From: Paludibacter sp.
GTDB taxonomy: Bacteria; Bacteroidota; Bacteroidia; Bacteroidales; Paludibacteraceae
Direction of reading: 5' to 3'
DNA: 64,000 nt
NCBI GenBank assembly: GCA_031292575.1
Contig: JARLGX010000037.1
Location: 20,410-84,409, forward strand
Made by a program: the position numbers and the translations under genes. Below, piece by piece: positions 8,833-17,267 of this stretch (the first letter of the stretch is position 1; each line of letters opens with the position of its first letter). The notes beneath the pieces are model-generated. The model ran no database searches and had not been told where the DNA came from. It saw nothing but the letters and a program-made list of their open reading frames with translations.

Positions 8833-10416
8833 ATGAAAAATTCACTTCTAAACTATTTGACTCAAAAAAGACAAACAGCAATTCTATTCTTCTTGCTTGT
8901 GCTGGGTTTTTCTGTTAGAATGATTTTAATTTCGGTAATTCCTGCAGGGTTAAATCAAGATGAAGCTTCAATTGGGTACGATGCATTTTCTATTTTAACT
9001 ACTGGATGTGACAGAAATGGGAACTCTTACCCAATTCATTTAGTTTCGTGGGGAAATGGTCAAAATGCTTTGTATGCATATTTATCAATGCCCTTTATTT
9101 ACATCTTTGGATTAAATACTTTTTCGGTTAGAATCGTAAATGCTCTTTTTAGTTCTCTCTCATTAATCGTTTTTTATTCACTTTTCAAATTAATACTTGA
9201 CCAAAAGAAAGCTTTAGTTGCATTAGCTATATTGACAATTTGCCCATGGAGTATTATGTCGGCTCGTTGGGGACTCGAATCAAATATTTTTCCTACAATA
9301 TTCTTGATAGGAGTTTATTTTCTGTTCAAAGGAATAATTATATCTCAAAAATATTTTCCAACTTCTTTTCTGATATTTGCTATCAGTCTTTATTCTTATG
9401 GTACTTCATATCTAATTGTACCTCTTTTTTTCTCACTAATAATACCTTTTTTGTTTATTACAAAAAGAATAACCTTTAAAAATTCTGTTTTAAGCCTTTC
9501 TATTTTTTCAGCAGTCGCATTACCACTAATTCTATTTATTATAATCAATCATCTATCTTATTCTCAATTTCAAATTTTTGGTCTAACAGTTCCAAAACTT
9601 TTAAGTAATAGGACAACTCAAATTTTCAATATAATTACGCCCAATTTTTTCAGTGTAATAATTAAAAATATTGTTCGTTTCTTGAATATACTTGTTTTGC
9701 AATCTGATGGAAACGATTACAACGCAATACCTTCTGTTGGAACAATTTATGCTATTTCACTTCCGTTTTTCATCATTGGGTTACTGAATGTTCTAAAAAA
9801 ATCTCCTTTTTTAAAAGAACCTCAAAATTATATTTTCGTGAGTTGGCTAGTTTGTTCATTTGCTCTCGGTTTTTCTTCGCAAGTTAATATTAATCGTTTG
9901 AATATCATGTTTCCCCCGTTGCTCTATTTCGTTATATTAGGGTTTTATGATGTTTCTGGGATGCTGAAAATTGAATATAAAAGATATTATAAATCGTTTC
10001 TTGTTATTGTTTACTCTTTGCTTTTCTTTCTTTTTACAGGTTATTACTTCATTTTCTTTAACGATAAAATAAAAAATGATTTTTCGTATGGTTTAGGAGA
10101 TGCAATAAAATATGCCGAAAAAATCGATCCAAAAGGGACTATAAATATAACAAAGAACACGATAAATATGCCCTATATTTATGTTTGTTTCTATAATCAA
10201 ATAGACCCAGAGATATTTAGAAAAACAGTTGTTTATGGAGATAACAACAATGGGTTTATAACCGTTAATAGCTTTGGTCATTACACGTTTGGGAATAGTA
10301 AGACTACGACATTTAATGTCAGAATACTAAGCAAAGAAGAAATGGTATATTACAATCTCGATTTGCTGAAATATAAAAACTTTGGAAATTATTTTGTTGT
10401 ACAAAACAAAAATTGA
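8833..10416 (+). CDS. GT-C (family 39-like) membrane glycosyltransferase
   Basis: A 527-residue polytopic membrane protein. The first extracytoplasmic loop has LNQDEASIGYDAFSILTTG, the acidic DE pair being the likely catalytic site of ArnT/PMT-type transferases that use polyprenyl-phosphate sugars. About eleven to twelve hydrophobic segments follow and the C-terminal 120 residues are soluble (IDPKGTINITKNTINMPYIY). It begins nine bases after porZ. The base composition is visibly AT-rich, with many ATA and TTA codons, unlike recG or dnaG in the same window. Donor and acceptor cannot be read from the sequence. Confidence 0.75.
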   Translation: MKNSLLNYLTQKRQTAILFFLLVLGFSVRMILISVIPAGLNQDEASIGYDAFSILTTGCDRNGNSYPIHLVSWGNGQNALYAYLSMPFIYIFGLNTFSVRIVNALFSSLSLIVFYSLFKLILDQKKALVALAILTICPWSIMSARWGLESNIFPTIFLIGVYFLFKGIIISQKYFPTSFLIFAISLYSYGTSYLIVPLFFSLIIPFLFITKRITFKNSVLSLSIFSAVALPLILFIIINHLSYSQFQIFGLTVPKLLSNRTTQIFNIITPNFFSVIIKNIVRFLNILVLQSDGNDYNAIPSVGTIYAISLPFFIIGLLNVLKKSPFLKEPQNYIFVSWLVCSFALGFSSQVNINRLNIMFPPLLYFVILGFYDVSGMLKIEYKRYYKSFLVIVYSLLFFLFTGYYFIFFNDKIKNDFSYGLGDAIKYAEKIDPKGTINITKNTINMPYIYVCFYNQIDPEIFRKTVVYGDNNNGFITVNSFGHYTFGNSKTTTFNVRILSKEEMVYYNLDLLKYKNFGNYFVVQNKN

Positions 10417-10473
10417 ACATAGTTTTGCCTCAAAACATAAGATAGTTTTTCGTTAAATATAATCCCCAAAAAA

Positions 10474-11532
10474 ATGAACAAACGCAGACTCAAAAAAGCA
10501 GTTAACAGGCTTCTGAATTTACCCAAAGGGAAATATTTTTTTTTATATCTGAGAAATAAAATAAATCACTTTTATTTAAAATTCAAGAAATCTACAAAAG
10601 TTGCCTACCCTTCCAATATAATGCTTGAACTTACCAATCATTGCAACTTAGCTTGTACAACTTGCCCCAGAGAATATAATTATGGGAAAGCAATGGACAA
10701 AGGAAATATGACTGTGCAACACGCTAAAGCTATTATAGATGAAGTTTGGCCATACCTTGATTCAATCGGACTTACAGGAATGGGTGAAACCTTTTTATAT
10801 AAGGATATTGAGGAAATTGTAGATTATGTAAAACAAAAAAATAAAGGTATCATCATTTCCGTTTCTACAAATGCCGTCTTGCCTGATTTTATCCAAAAGG
10901 TTTCAAAAATCATAGGAAAAATAGATACTATTCAAATATCAATTGATGGTTTAGAAAGTGTTTATGAGTCTATCCGCCATAACGCAAGCTTTGAAACATT
11001 GGATAAGAATATACACCAACTCGCCAATATATGTCAAGGCACCACTACCACCCTAATGTTGAATATGGTTCTCACTAAAGAGAATTATTTTCAAATGGCT
11101 GAATTAGCAAAATATGCTGACAAAACTGGAATTAAATATCTCGATTTTTCTCAATTAAACTTAGCAGCTGTAACAGATATCGAAACCTCATATTACAAAT
11201 TCTACCACTCCAAAGAGTTTTTAAACGCTATTGAAGAATTAGAAAAGATAATCGAAGCATCTTTGAACGTTACCATTACATACAATTTTAAAACAGACAC
11301 AGGGTTTCAAAAATGCCCATTCCCATGGTCGCATTTTTATGTTTGTTGGGACGGATTTATAGCTCCATGTTGCGCAAAACCTTTTCCAAAGGAATTGAAT
11401 TTTGGCAATGTGTTTAACGAAAAATTAATTGATATATTAAACAGTGAGGATTATCAAAATTTTCGTGAACGTTGGTTCAACAACGAAACGCCAGAGTTTT
11501 GCAAAAAATGTCATTTTACTTCAATCCAATAA
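10474..11532 (+). CDS. radical SAM protein with SPASM-type C-terminus
   Basis: A 352-residue radical S-adenosylmethionine enzyme. The cluster motif is CNLACTTC (Cys57, Cys61, Cys64), preceded by MLELTNH and followed by GLTGMGETFLYKD and an ISIDGL strand. The C-terminal part has cysteines in CPFPWSHFYVCWDG, IAPCCAKP and FCKKCHF, the arrangement of a SPASM domain binding auxiliary iron-sulfur clusters. Such proteins modify peptides, sugars or cell-wall precursors. Here it sits between membrane glycosyltransferases, so a glycan or lipid-linked substrate is a reasonable inference, but no substrate peptide gene is visible next to it. Confidence 0.85.
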   Translation: MNKRRLKKAVNRLLNLPKGKYFFLYLRNKINHFYLKFKKSTKVAYPSNIMLELTNHCNLACTTCPREYNYGKAMDKGNMTVQHAKAIIDEVWPYLDSIGLTGMGETFLYKDIEEIVDYVKQKNKGIIISVSTNAVLPDFIQKVSKIIGKIDTIQISIDGLESVYESIRHNASFETLDKNIHQLANICQGTTTTLMLNMVLTKENYFQMAELAKYADKTGIKYLDFSQLNLAAVTDIETSYYKFYHSKEFLNAIEELEKIIEASLNVTITYNFKTDTGFQKCPFPWSHFYVCWDGFIAPCCAKPFPKELNFGNVFNEKLIDILNSEDYQNFRERWFNNETPEFCKKCHFTSIQ

Positions 11533-11541
11533 TTAGCGATT

Positions 11542-12696
11542 ATGACTTTATCCGAAGAAAATAAAAAATTACTTTCAAACAGATTAACCTGGATTTTCCT
11601 CATAATTATTGGACTAACAATTAAACTTGTTTTGCTTCCAGTAAAAACAGGAGATTACGTAGTATTTTTAGATCCTTGGTTGGAATTTATTAAGACACAC
11701 GGTTATATATTTTCGCTTAAATATAACTTTTATGATTATACACCAAGCTATATGTACATTTTGATTTTGATTGCTAAATTAGGTTTTAACCCGCTTTATT
11801 CAGTTAAAATTGTATCTATTATTTTTGAATATTTAGCAGCATTTTTTATTGGGAAAATCGTTTATCAAAAATACAATTCAAACATAGTAATTTGGGTTTC
11901 TCTGGCAATAATACCTTTAGTGCCAACTGTGATTTTAAACAGTTCATATCTCTCACAATGCGATTCAATCTATGCAAGTTTCATCTTTGGTAGTATTTAT
12001 TTTGCTATCAAATCAAAACAGTTTATATCAATCGTATTTTTAGGTATTGCTTTTGCTTTTAAAATGCAAACAGTATTTATCTTGCCTTTATTTTTTGTAT
12101 TGATGTTAAAAGGCAATATCCGTTGGTATTATTTCTTACTAATTCCTGCAATTTTTATTTTGAGCATTTTGCCACCTTGGTTCTATGGCCGGAATTTACT
12201 GGATTTATTAAAAGTGTACGTATCACAATCAGATCATTATAAATTTCTGACTTTGAATTTTCCGAATTTATATCTCTGGATAAGTAATGATTATTATCAA
12301 TCAGTTAAAATATATGGAATGATTTTTACGTTTATAGCTACTCTATTTTTTGGGTTTTGGTTTCGTAAAAAGAAATACATATTTACATTTGAAATCTGGA
12401 TAAAATTAGCATTTTTGAGTTCTATCATAATTCCTTTTATTTTGCCCGGAATGCATGAGCGGTACATGTATTTAGGTGATTTATCAGGAGTTTTATATTT
12501 CTTAGTGGTTCGAAAAAACATACATTTACCAATAGGGATTATACTGGTTTCGTCTTATTCTTACATTCGTTGTTCCCGGTTCAATGATGTTTTACCCATG
12601 GCTCCGGCCTTCTTCCTGTATCTATTAATCATAATCTTTACCATATCCGATTTTGTAACCAGTTTAAATAATAAGATATATGAAGTTACCAAGTAG
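11542..12696 (+). CDS. GT-C membrane glycosyltransferase, mannosyltransferase-like
   Basis: A 384-residue membrane protein with about ten hydrophobic segments. An early loop contains DYVVFLDPWLEFIKTHG with the acidic residues expected of GT-C enzymes. Near the C-terminus PGMHERYMYLGDL matches the HERYMY motif seen in bacterial polyprenyl-phosphate-dependent mannosyltransferase-like proteins and in eukaryotic ALG relatives. The gene starts nine bases after the radical SAM gene and its end overlaps the next gene by 17 bases, so the block is translated from one message. Substrate unknown. Confidence 0.72.
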   Translation: MTLSEENKKLLSNRLTWIFLIIIGLTIKLVLLPVKTGDYVVFLDPWLEFIKTHGYIFSLKYNFYDYTPSYMYILILIAKLGFNPLYSVKIVSIIFEYLAAFFIGKIVYQKYNSNIVIWVSLAIIPLVPTVILNSSYLSQCDSIYASFIFGSIYFAIKSKQFISIVFLGIAFAFKMQTVFILPLFFVLMLKGNIRWYYFLLIPAIFILSILPPWFYGRNLLDLLKVYVSQSDHYKFLTLNFPNLYLWISNDYYQSVKIYGMIFTFIATLFFGFWFRKKKYIFTFEIWIKLAFLSSIIIPFILPGMHERYMYLGDLSGVLYFLVVRKNIHLPIGIILVSSYSYIRCSRFNDVLPMAPAFFLYLLIIIFTISDFVTSLNNKIYEVTK

Positions 12697-14146
12697 AAAA
12701 GACTTATTATTTGTGATTCCTGTTTTATGTGTATACATTATACTCACAATAATTAGTGCAAATCATTGCTATTTTTGGGATAATATCCAGCAAATTTCCA
12801 AAGAAGCGCACTGGTATTATCTTACTGATTTTAAACATCTTTTAATGCCTGATCAAAATTCGGGAGCCGAAATTACTGGTACAGGCTATCATCCTCCGTT
12901 GATGGGATTAATGACGGCTTTATTGTGGAAGGTTTTTGGTTACAATCTTTGGGTTTCGCATGTTTTTGTATTTTTCTGGTTATTGATTCTTATTTACAAT
13001 GTATGGAAATTAATCAGTAGAGTTATTCCTGAAAAATTTGTTGGGTGGGTGTTGCTCATATCACTTTTGGAACCTACGGTTTTGTCTCAGTTTTCTACTG
13101 CTTCGCCCGATTTTATTCTTTTTACGGCTTTTATTCTCTCTGTCAGAGCACTCCTTGAACAAAAACAAATTTTGCTATCAATTGGAATTTTCTTTATTTG
13201 TTGTATAAATATGAGAGGAATCTTTGTAGGTGCGATACTGTTTATTACGAATTGTTATTATTCCTATATTCAGGCAAATAGTCGTTTTAACATCCGTTCA
13301 TTCCTCAAAATTATTGTTCCCTATCTCCCCACATTACTGCTTTTAATTGGGTACTTTACTTATTATTTCATTGTGAAAGGGTGGTTTTTTAAAAACTCAA
13401 CGAGTACAGATCATTATTCAATACCAACAAGTTTTGGACGAATAATTAAGCATTTTGCAGAGTTTGGACTTAGGTCAGTTGAAAATGGTCGAATTTTGAT
13501 TTGGACAATTGGAATCTATACAACTTATATTTTCGTTAAATCAAAAACTCCTATTCATCAAAATTTAAAAGTCCTAGTATTGTTTTTCTTGCTTTTGACA
13601 GGCTTGTACATCCTTTTTATTTTCATCACACAAATGCCATTTTCGGCACGATACTTTATGCCTCAATTTTTTCTGCTCACACTTCTGACTTTGTCTGGTA
13701 TTATTCAAATTTTCGAAAAGAAAAGAATCTGGCGGATTTTTGTGTTGGTATTAATTTTTGAAATTAGCGGAAATTTTTGGATTTATCCTGAAAGAATAGC
13801 GAAATCGTGGGATTGTACGCTGGCACATCTGTCATATTATGAATTACGAAATGAATGTTTTAACTATATTGATCAGCAGAAACTAGATTATAAAGAGATT
13901 TCAGGTGGATTTTGTTTATACGGAAACCGACGATTTATCGAAATGAATGGTGAAGATAAAGATATTGGAACAGACGTGAATAGTAAGTATTTTATATATT
14001 CAAATATATCAAATGTGGAAGATTCTTTTGCAGACAGTTTGAAAAATCCAAAACTTTGGATACCTATAAAATCTTTTAAACGGGGTTTTGTTTATATAAT
14101 TATTTATAAAAACAAATTACCTGAAAAGAAAAATAGCATTAAATAA
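12680..14146 (+). CDS. GT-C (family 39-like) membrane glycosyltransferase
   Basis: A 488-residue polytopic protein, last of the porZ-linked cassette. The first loop (CYFWDNIQQISKEAHWYYL) and GTGYHPPLMGLMTALLWK are typical of ArnT/PMT-like GT-C transferases, the HPP motif following the catalytic loop. Roughly ten membrane spans are followed by a soluble C-terminal tail of about 110 residues. The start overlaps the stop of the previous gene, indicating translational coupling. The sequence is AT-rich like its two sister genes. Whether the three transferases act in one glycan pathway is an inference from order and spacing. Confidence 0.7.
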   Translation: MKLPSRKDLLFVIPVLCVYIILTIISANHCYFWDNIQQISKEAHWYYLTDFKHLLMPDQNSGAEITGTGYHPPLMGLMTALLWKVFGYNLWVSHVFVFFWLLILIYNVWKLISRVIPEKFVGWVLLISLLEPTVLSQFSTASPDFILFTAFILSVRALLEQKQILLSIGIFFICCINMRGIFVGAILFITNCYYSYIQANSRFNIRSFLKIIVPYLPTLLLLIGYFTYYFIVKGWFFKNSTSTDHYSIPTSFGRIIKHFAEFGLRSVENGRILIWTIGIYTTYIFVKSKTPIHQNLKVLVLFFLLLTGLYILFIFITQMPFSARYFMPQFFLLTLLTLSGIIQIFEKKRIWRIFVLVLIFEISGNFWIYPERIAKSWDCTLAHLSYYELRNECFNYIDQQKLDYKEISGGFCLYGNRRFIEMNGEDKDIGTDVNSKYFIYSNISNVEDSFADSLKNPKLWIPIKSFKRGFVYIIIYKNKLPEKKNSIK

Positions 14147-14214
14147 GCCTTTCATCTCCTCCTTTTAATACTTGTGCGTTCATTAGAATGATTTAAACCA
14201 AACCTAAGTTCAGA

Positions 14215-14814
14215 CTATTTTCTATTTATCAGGTTCATAAATTCTTCACGTGTTTTAGCCTGTTCAAAAACGCCTGTAAAATCGGAAGTTGTGGTTATGG
14301 AATGTTGTTTCTGCACACCACGCATTTGCATGCAAAGGTGCTGAGCTTCAATAATAACCATCACTCCCATTGGATTCAGGGTTTTCTGAATACATTCCTT
14401 TATCTGTGTTGTCATGCGTTCCTGTACCTGCATACGGCGAGCATAAACTTCCACAATTCGGGCTATTTTGCTCAAACCGGTAATTTGCTTATTAGGAATA
14501 TATGCAATATGTGCTTTACCAAAAAAAGGTAGCATATGGTGTTCACACATGGAATAAAAATCAATATCTTTTACAATTACCATTTGCCGGTAATTTTCAG
14601 TAAACATGGCCGAACGTATTATTTCTTCGGGGTTTTGCTCGTAACCCTGCATCAAAAATTGCATGGCTTTCGATACACGTTCGGGAGTTTTAAGCAGACC
14701 TTCACGGTCAACGTCTTCGCCTAAAAGTTGTATAATTTGTAAATAGTGCTCGGCAATTTTTGCAGTTTTTTCAGCGTCAAAAGGAACAGGTTGGTTGAGA
14801 TTAAAATCCATCAT
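14215..14814 (-). CDS. folE: GTP cyclohydrolase I
   Basis: A 199-residue enzyme converting GTP to dihydroneopterin triphosphate, the first step towards folate or pterins. The zinc-site residues are visible in [19 protein letters not shown] and [29 protein letters not shown] is the conserved core helix. Length matches the family. It begins four bases after the SPOR-domain gene, an arrangement common in Bacteroidales, and probably uses the promoter at 15329-15336. Confidence 0.96.
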   Translation of the reverse strand: MMDFNLNQPVPFDAEKTAKIAEHYLQIIQLLGEDVDREGLLKTPERVSKAMQFLMQGYEQNPEEIIRSAMFTENYRQMVIVKDIDFYSMCEHHMLPFFGKAHIAYIPNKQITGLSKIARIVEVYARRMQVQERMTTQIKECIQKTLNPMGVMVIIEAQHLCMQMRGVQKQHSITTTSDFTGVFEQAKTREEFMNLINRK

Positions 14815-14818
14815 AATT

Positions 14819-15307
14819 TTATTTTGAACTAGAAATTTGAATTTGTTCCCGAACTATATAAATTTCACTTTTCAAATTCGGGAAAGTTTCAATTAATTGA
14901 TTTTTAAATTTTTGCGCATCGGCTTGTGTTTTATAATCACCAACTCTTACTTTCCAAAAAGGTGAGGAATAATTTACATAAACGGCTTCATTTGGGAATG
15001 CATCCTGAATTTGTTTCTCAATTCTGAAAGCTTCATTTTTGGCAGTACGTTGCACATTGCTCGAAAAAACCTGAACCCTGAAGCCATTGGTCATTTCCTG
15101 ATCTTGAGAATTTGTATATCTTTTGTTTGCCAACAATTGATCTATTCGTTTGTCTTGATGAACTTTTACAGTTGCATGCGTGGAAGAATCGGTAGTTGAA
15201 AGTGCATCAAAAATATTATTTTTTTTTGAATCTTGACTTTGTTGTGCTTGCAATATCCCAACTATCAGAAGGAAAGCGATAAACAAAGAAAAACTGGCTC
15301 TTTTCAT
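14819..15307 (-). CDS. SPOR-domain exported protein
   Basis: A 162-residue protein starting at ATG 15307, with signal [21 protein letters not shown]. The C-terminal half is a SPOR repeat domain ([38 protein letters not shown], then [14 protein letters not shown]), a fold that binds denuded peptidoglycan at division sites or elsewhere in the wall. An in-frame upstream ATG at 15430 is rejected because the -7 element at 15329-15336 lies between it and this start and the added 41 residues would bury the signal peptide. It is co-transcribed with folE. Confidence 0.85.
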   Translation of the reverse strand: MKRASFSLFIAFLLIVGILQAQQSQDSKKNNIFDALSTTDSSTHATVKVHQDKRIDQLLANKRYTNSQDQEMTNGFRVQVFSSNVQRTAKNEAFRIEKQIQDAFPNEAVYVNYSSPFWKVRVGDYKTQADAQKFKNQLIETFPNLKSEIYIVREQIQISSSK

Positions 15308-15328
15308 TTTTGGAATTTTTTTAGGGTG

Positions 15329-15336
15329 CAAAGTTA
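15329..15336 (-). promoter_or_regulatory. -7 element for the SPOR protein/folE operon
   Basis: TAACTTTG on the minus strand matches TAnnTTTG, 22 bases upstream of the chosen start. It helps decide the start of the SPOR gene. The -33 box is unclear. Confidence 0.5.
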
Positions 15337-15462
15337 TATAAATGTTACGGTTTTTCTGATAAGTTTTGCAATTTTGTTGCAGAGACATTCTGTAAGTTGT
15401 TGATAATCCGTCGAAAGTATAAATATTCATTGTACAATATTAATTTTTAATCACTTAATGCT

Positions 15463-15470
15463 TATCTTTG
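15463..15470 (+). promoter_or_regulatory. -7 element for the ispD-acyltransferase-recG operon
   Basis: TATCTTTG lies 33 bases before the chosen ispD ATG and downstream of the alternative ATG at 15458, which it therefore argues against. No -33 box at the expected spacing. Confidence 0.5.
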
Positions 15471-15502
15471 CTTTTGATTTAAATAATGGAAAGCATATTT
15501 TT

Positions 15503-16213
15503 ATGATTAAAGCTAAAATTGCTATTATTGTTGCAGGCGGAAAAGGAGAACGCATGAATGCTGATATTCCGAAGCAATTTTTGGAAATAGATGGGAAGCC
15601 TGTTTTAATGTATTCGCTCGAAGTTTTTCATCGTTATAATGCTGATATTCAAATAATACTTGTGCTCCCTGAAGTTCAAATTGAGTTTTGGAATGAGCTT
15701 TGCAAAAAACACAATTTTGTACTTCCTCATCAAATAGTTGCCGGTGGAACAACCCGGTTTCAGTCGGTAAAAAACGGATTGAAAGCTGTTACAATTCCAT
15801 CTCTGGTGGCAATTCACGATGGTGTTCGTCCGTTAGTAAGTGTAGAAACCATTGCCCGTTGTTTTGACGAAGCAGAGCGACATAATGCTGCCATTCCTGT
15901 GGTCGATTTGGTTGACAGTATTCGTCAAATTACTGAAAACGGGAGTCAATCTGTCGACCGAAATGCGTTTAAACTCGTTCAAACTCCACAGGTTTTTGAC
16001 AGTGAAATATTGAAAAGAGCTTACGAACAGGATTTTTTAGCTCTTTTTACTGATGATGCGTCGGTGGTTGAAGCCATTGGGGAAACGATACATTTGGTAG
16101 AAGGTAACCGCGAAAACATTAAGATTACGACCGAATTTGATTTGCGAATTGCAGAAACATTATGCAAAGACAGGTTCGCTTTTTATCCGAAAAAGATAAT
16201 GCATGGCAAGTAA
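15503..16213 (+). CDS. ispD: 2-C-methyl-D-erythritol 4-phosphate cytidylyltransferase
   Basis: A 236-residue enzyme of the non-mevalonate isoprenoid pathway, coupling CTP to methylerythritol phosphate. It shows the nucleotide-binding [20 protein letters not shown] at residues 7-26, [19 protein letters not shown], the TDDASVVE block and a C-terminal [10 protein letters not shown]. The ATG at 15503 is chosen because [13 protein letters not shown] is the usual family start and the promoter lies just upstream. Its end overlaps the acyltransferase start by 11 bases. Confidence 0.95.
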   Translation: MIKAKIAIIVAGGKGERMNADIPKQFLEIDGKPVLMYSLEVFHRYNADIQIILVLPEVQIEFWNELCKKHNFVLPHQIVAGGTTRFQSVKNGLKAVTIPSLVAIHDGVRPLVSVETIARCFDEAERHNAAIPVVDLVDSIRQITENGSQSVDRNAFKLVQTPQVFDSEILKRAYEQDFLALFTDDASVVEAIGETIHLVEGNRENIKITTEFDLRIAETLCKDRFAFYPKKIMHGK

Positions 16214-17261
16214 CTCAACGAACATTCAATGGCTTGATACACTCCGTGCATTAGCCATGCTTGGTGTAATTTTCATTCATATTTCCAGTCCGTTAGTTAA
16301 TATGACTTACTGGGAAAATATGCCGTTTTGGTGGATTGGAAACGTGGTTGACAGTGGTGTGCGTTTCGCCGTTCCTCTATTTTTGATGCTCAGTGGAGCT
16401 ACTTTGCTGAACAAGGACTATAAACCGGGTGAGTTTTATAAAAAAAGATTTACGCGGGTTTTGATTCCATTTATGTTTTGGATAGTGGTTTATTGGATTT
16501 ACAGATGGGTAACGCTAACTCCCAAAATGCAACCTCACGACATTTACACTGGATTGAAATGGGCGGGCAATTTGTTTCTAAAAGAAGGAGTTTCGAAGCA
16601 TTTCTGGTATATTTACATGATTTTGGTTATTTATTTGTTTGTCCCGTTTTTGGGAACAGGATTACGCAAATTAAACATGTCAGCCGTGTTTGTCATTTTG
16701 CTATTCTGGATAACGCTTGCTTTTATGTGCAAATCCATTCCAATGAATATGTATAATTGGTCAGGAAATTATGGAAGTAAGTTGTTTGGTTATTTTATAT
16801 ATTCGGGTTATTTGGTATTGGGCTATTACCTGGTTAAACTACCGGCATATTCGTCTAAAATCAGATTTCTGGCAGCTGCAATTTTCATTTTGAGTATAAT
16901 TGTTTCGGCGGTTTCAACTTATTTTTTCAGTCTGAATGCTCATAAGCTCAACTTGAGTATATATGGTTATTTGTCGATAAATACCATTATTCAGTCAATC
17001 GCACTTTTTATGTGGATAAAGGATTCAAGTTTCAACAACAACTATCTCGCATGGATTATTAAAACGATAAGCAATTATAGTTACGGCATATACCTGGTAC
17101 ATATTATAATAATCAGTATTCTGTTTGACAATGGCATTTATTGGAAAACTGCAAACCCATTGGTTTCATTGCCATTGATAGTTTTAATGGTTTTTGTATG
17201 CTCATTTGGAATTATATTTGTGCTAAGAAAAATGCCTGGTGGAAAATATATTGCGGGATAA
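16203..17261 (+). CDS. acyltransferase family 3 membrane protein
   Basis: A 352-residue integral membrane protein with about ten spans. The N-terminal [21 protein letters not shown] carries the catalytic-type His of the acyltransferase 3 family (OafA/WecH-like), and [16 protein letters not shown] plus [15 protein letters not shown] are also typical. Such enzymes acetylate or succinylate sugars of lipopolysaccharide, capsule or peptidoglycan. It overlaps ispD by 11 bases and is followed six bases later by recG, so a surface-modifying gene sits in the middle of a housekeeping operon. Acceptor not known. Confidence 0.85.
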   Translation: MASNSTNIQWLDTLRALAMLGVIFIHISSPLVNMTYWENMPFWWIGNVVDSGVRFAVPLFLMLSGATLLNKDYKPGEFYKKRFTRVLIPFMFWIVVYWIYRWVTLTPKMQPHDIYTGLKWAGNLFLKEGVSKHFWYIYMILVIYLFVPFLGTGLRKLNMSAVFVILLFWITLAFMCKSIPMNMYNWSGNYGSKLFGYFIYSGYLVLGYYLVKLPAYSSKIRFLAAAIFILSIIVSAVSTYFFSLNAHKLNLSIYGYLSINTIIQSIALFMWIKDSSFNNNYLAWIIKTISNYSYGIYLVHIIIISILFDNGIYWKTANPLVSLPLIVLMVFVCSFGIIFVLRKMPGGKYIAG

Positions 17262-17267
17262 TATAAA

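Noticed and set aside
14819..15430. Longer SPOR-protein start at 15430
   Set aside because: The added 41 residues would hide the signal peptide and the -7 element lies between the two starts.
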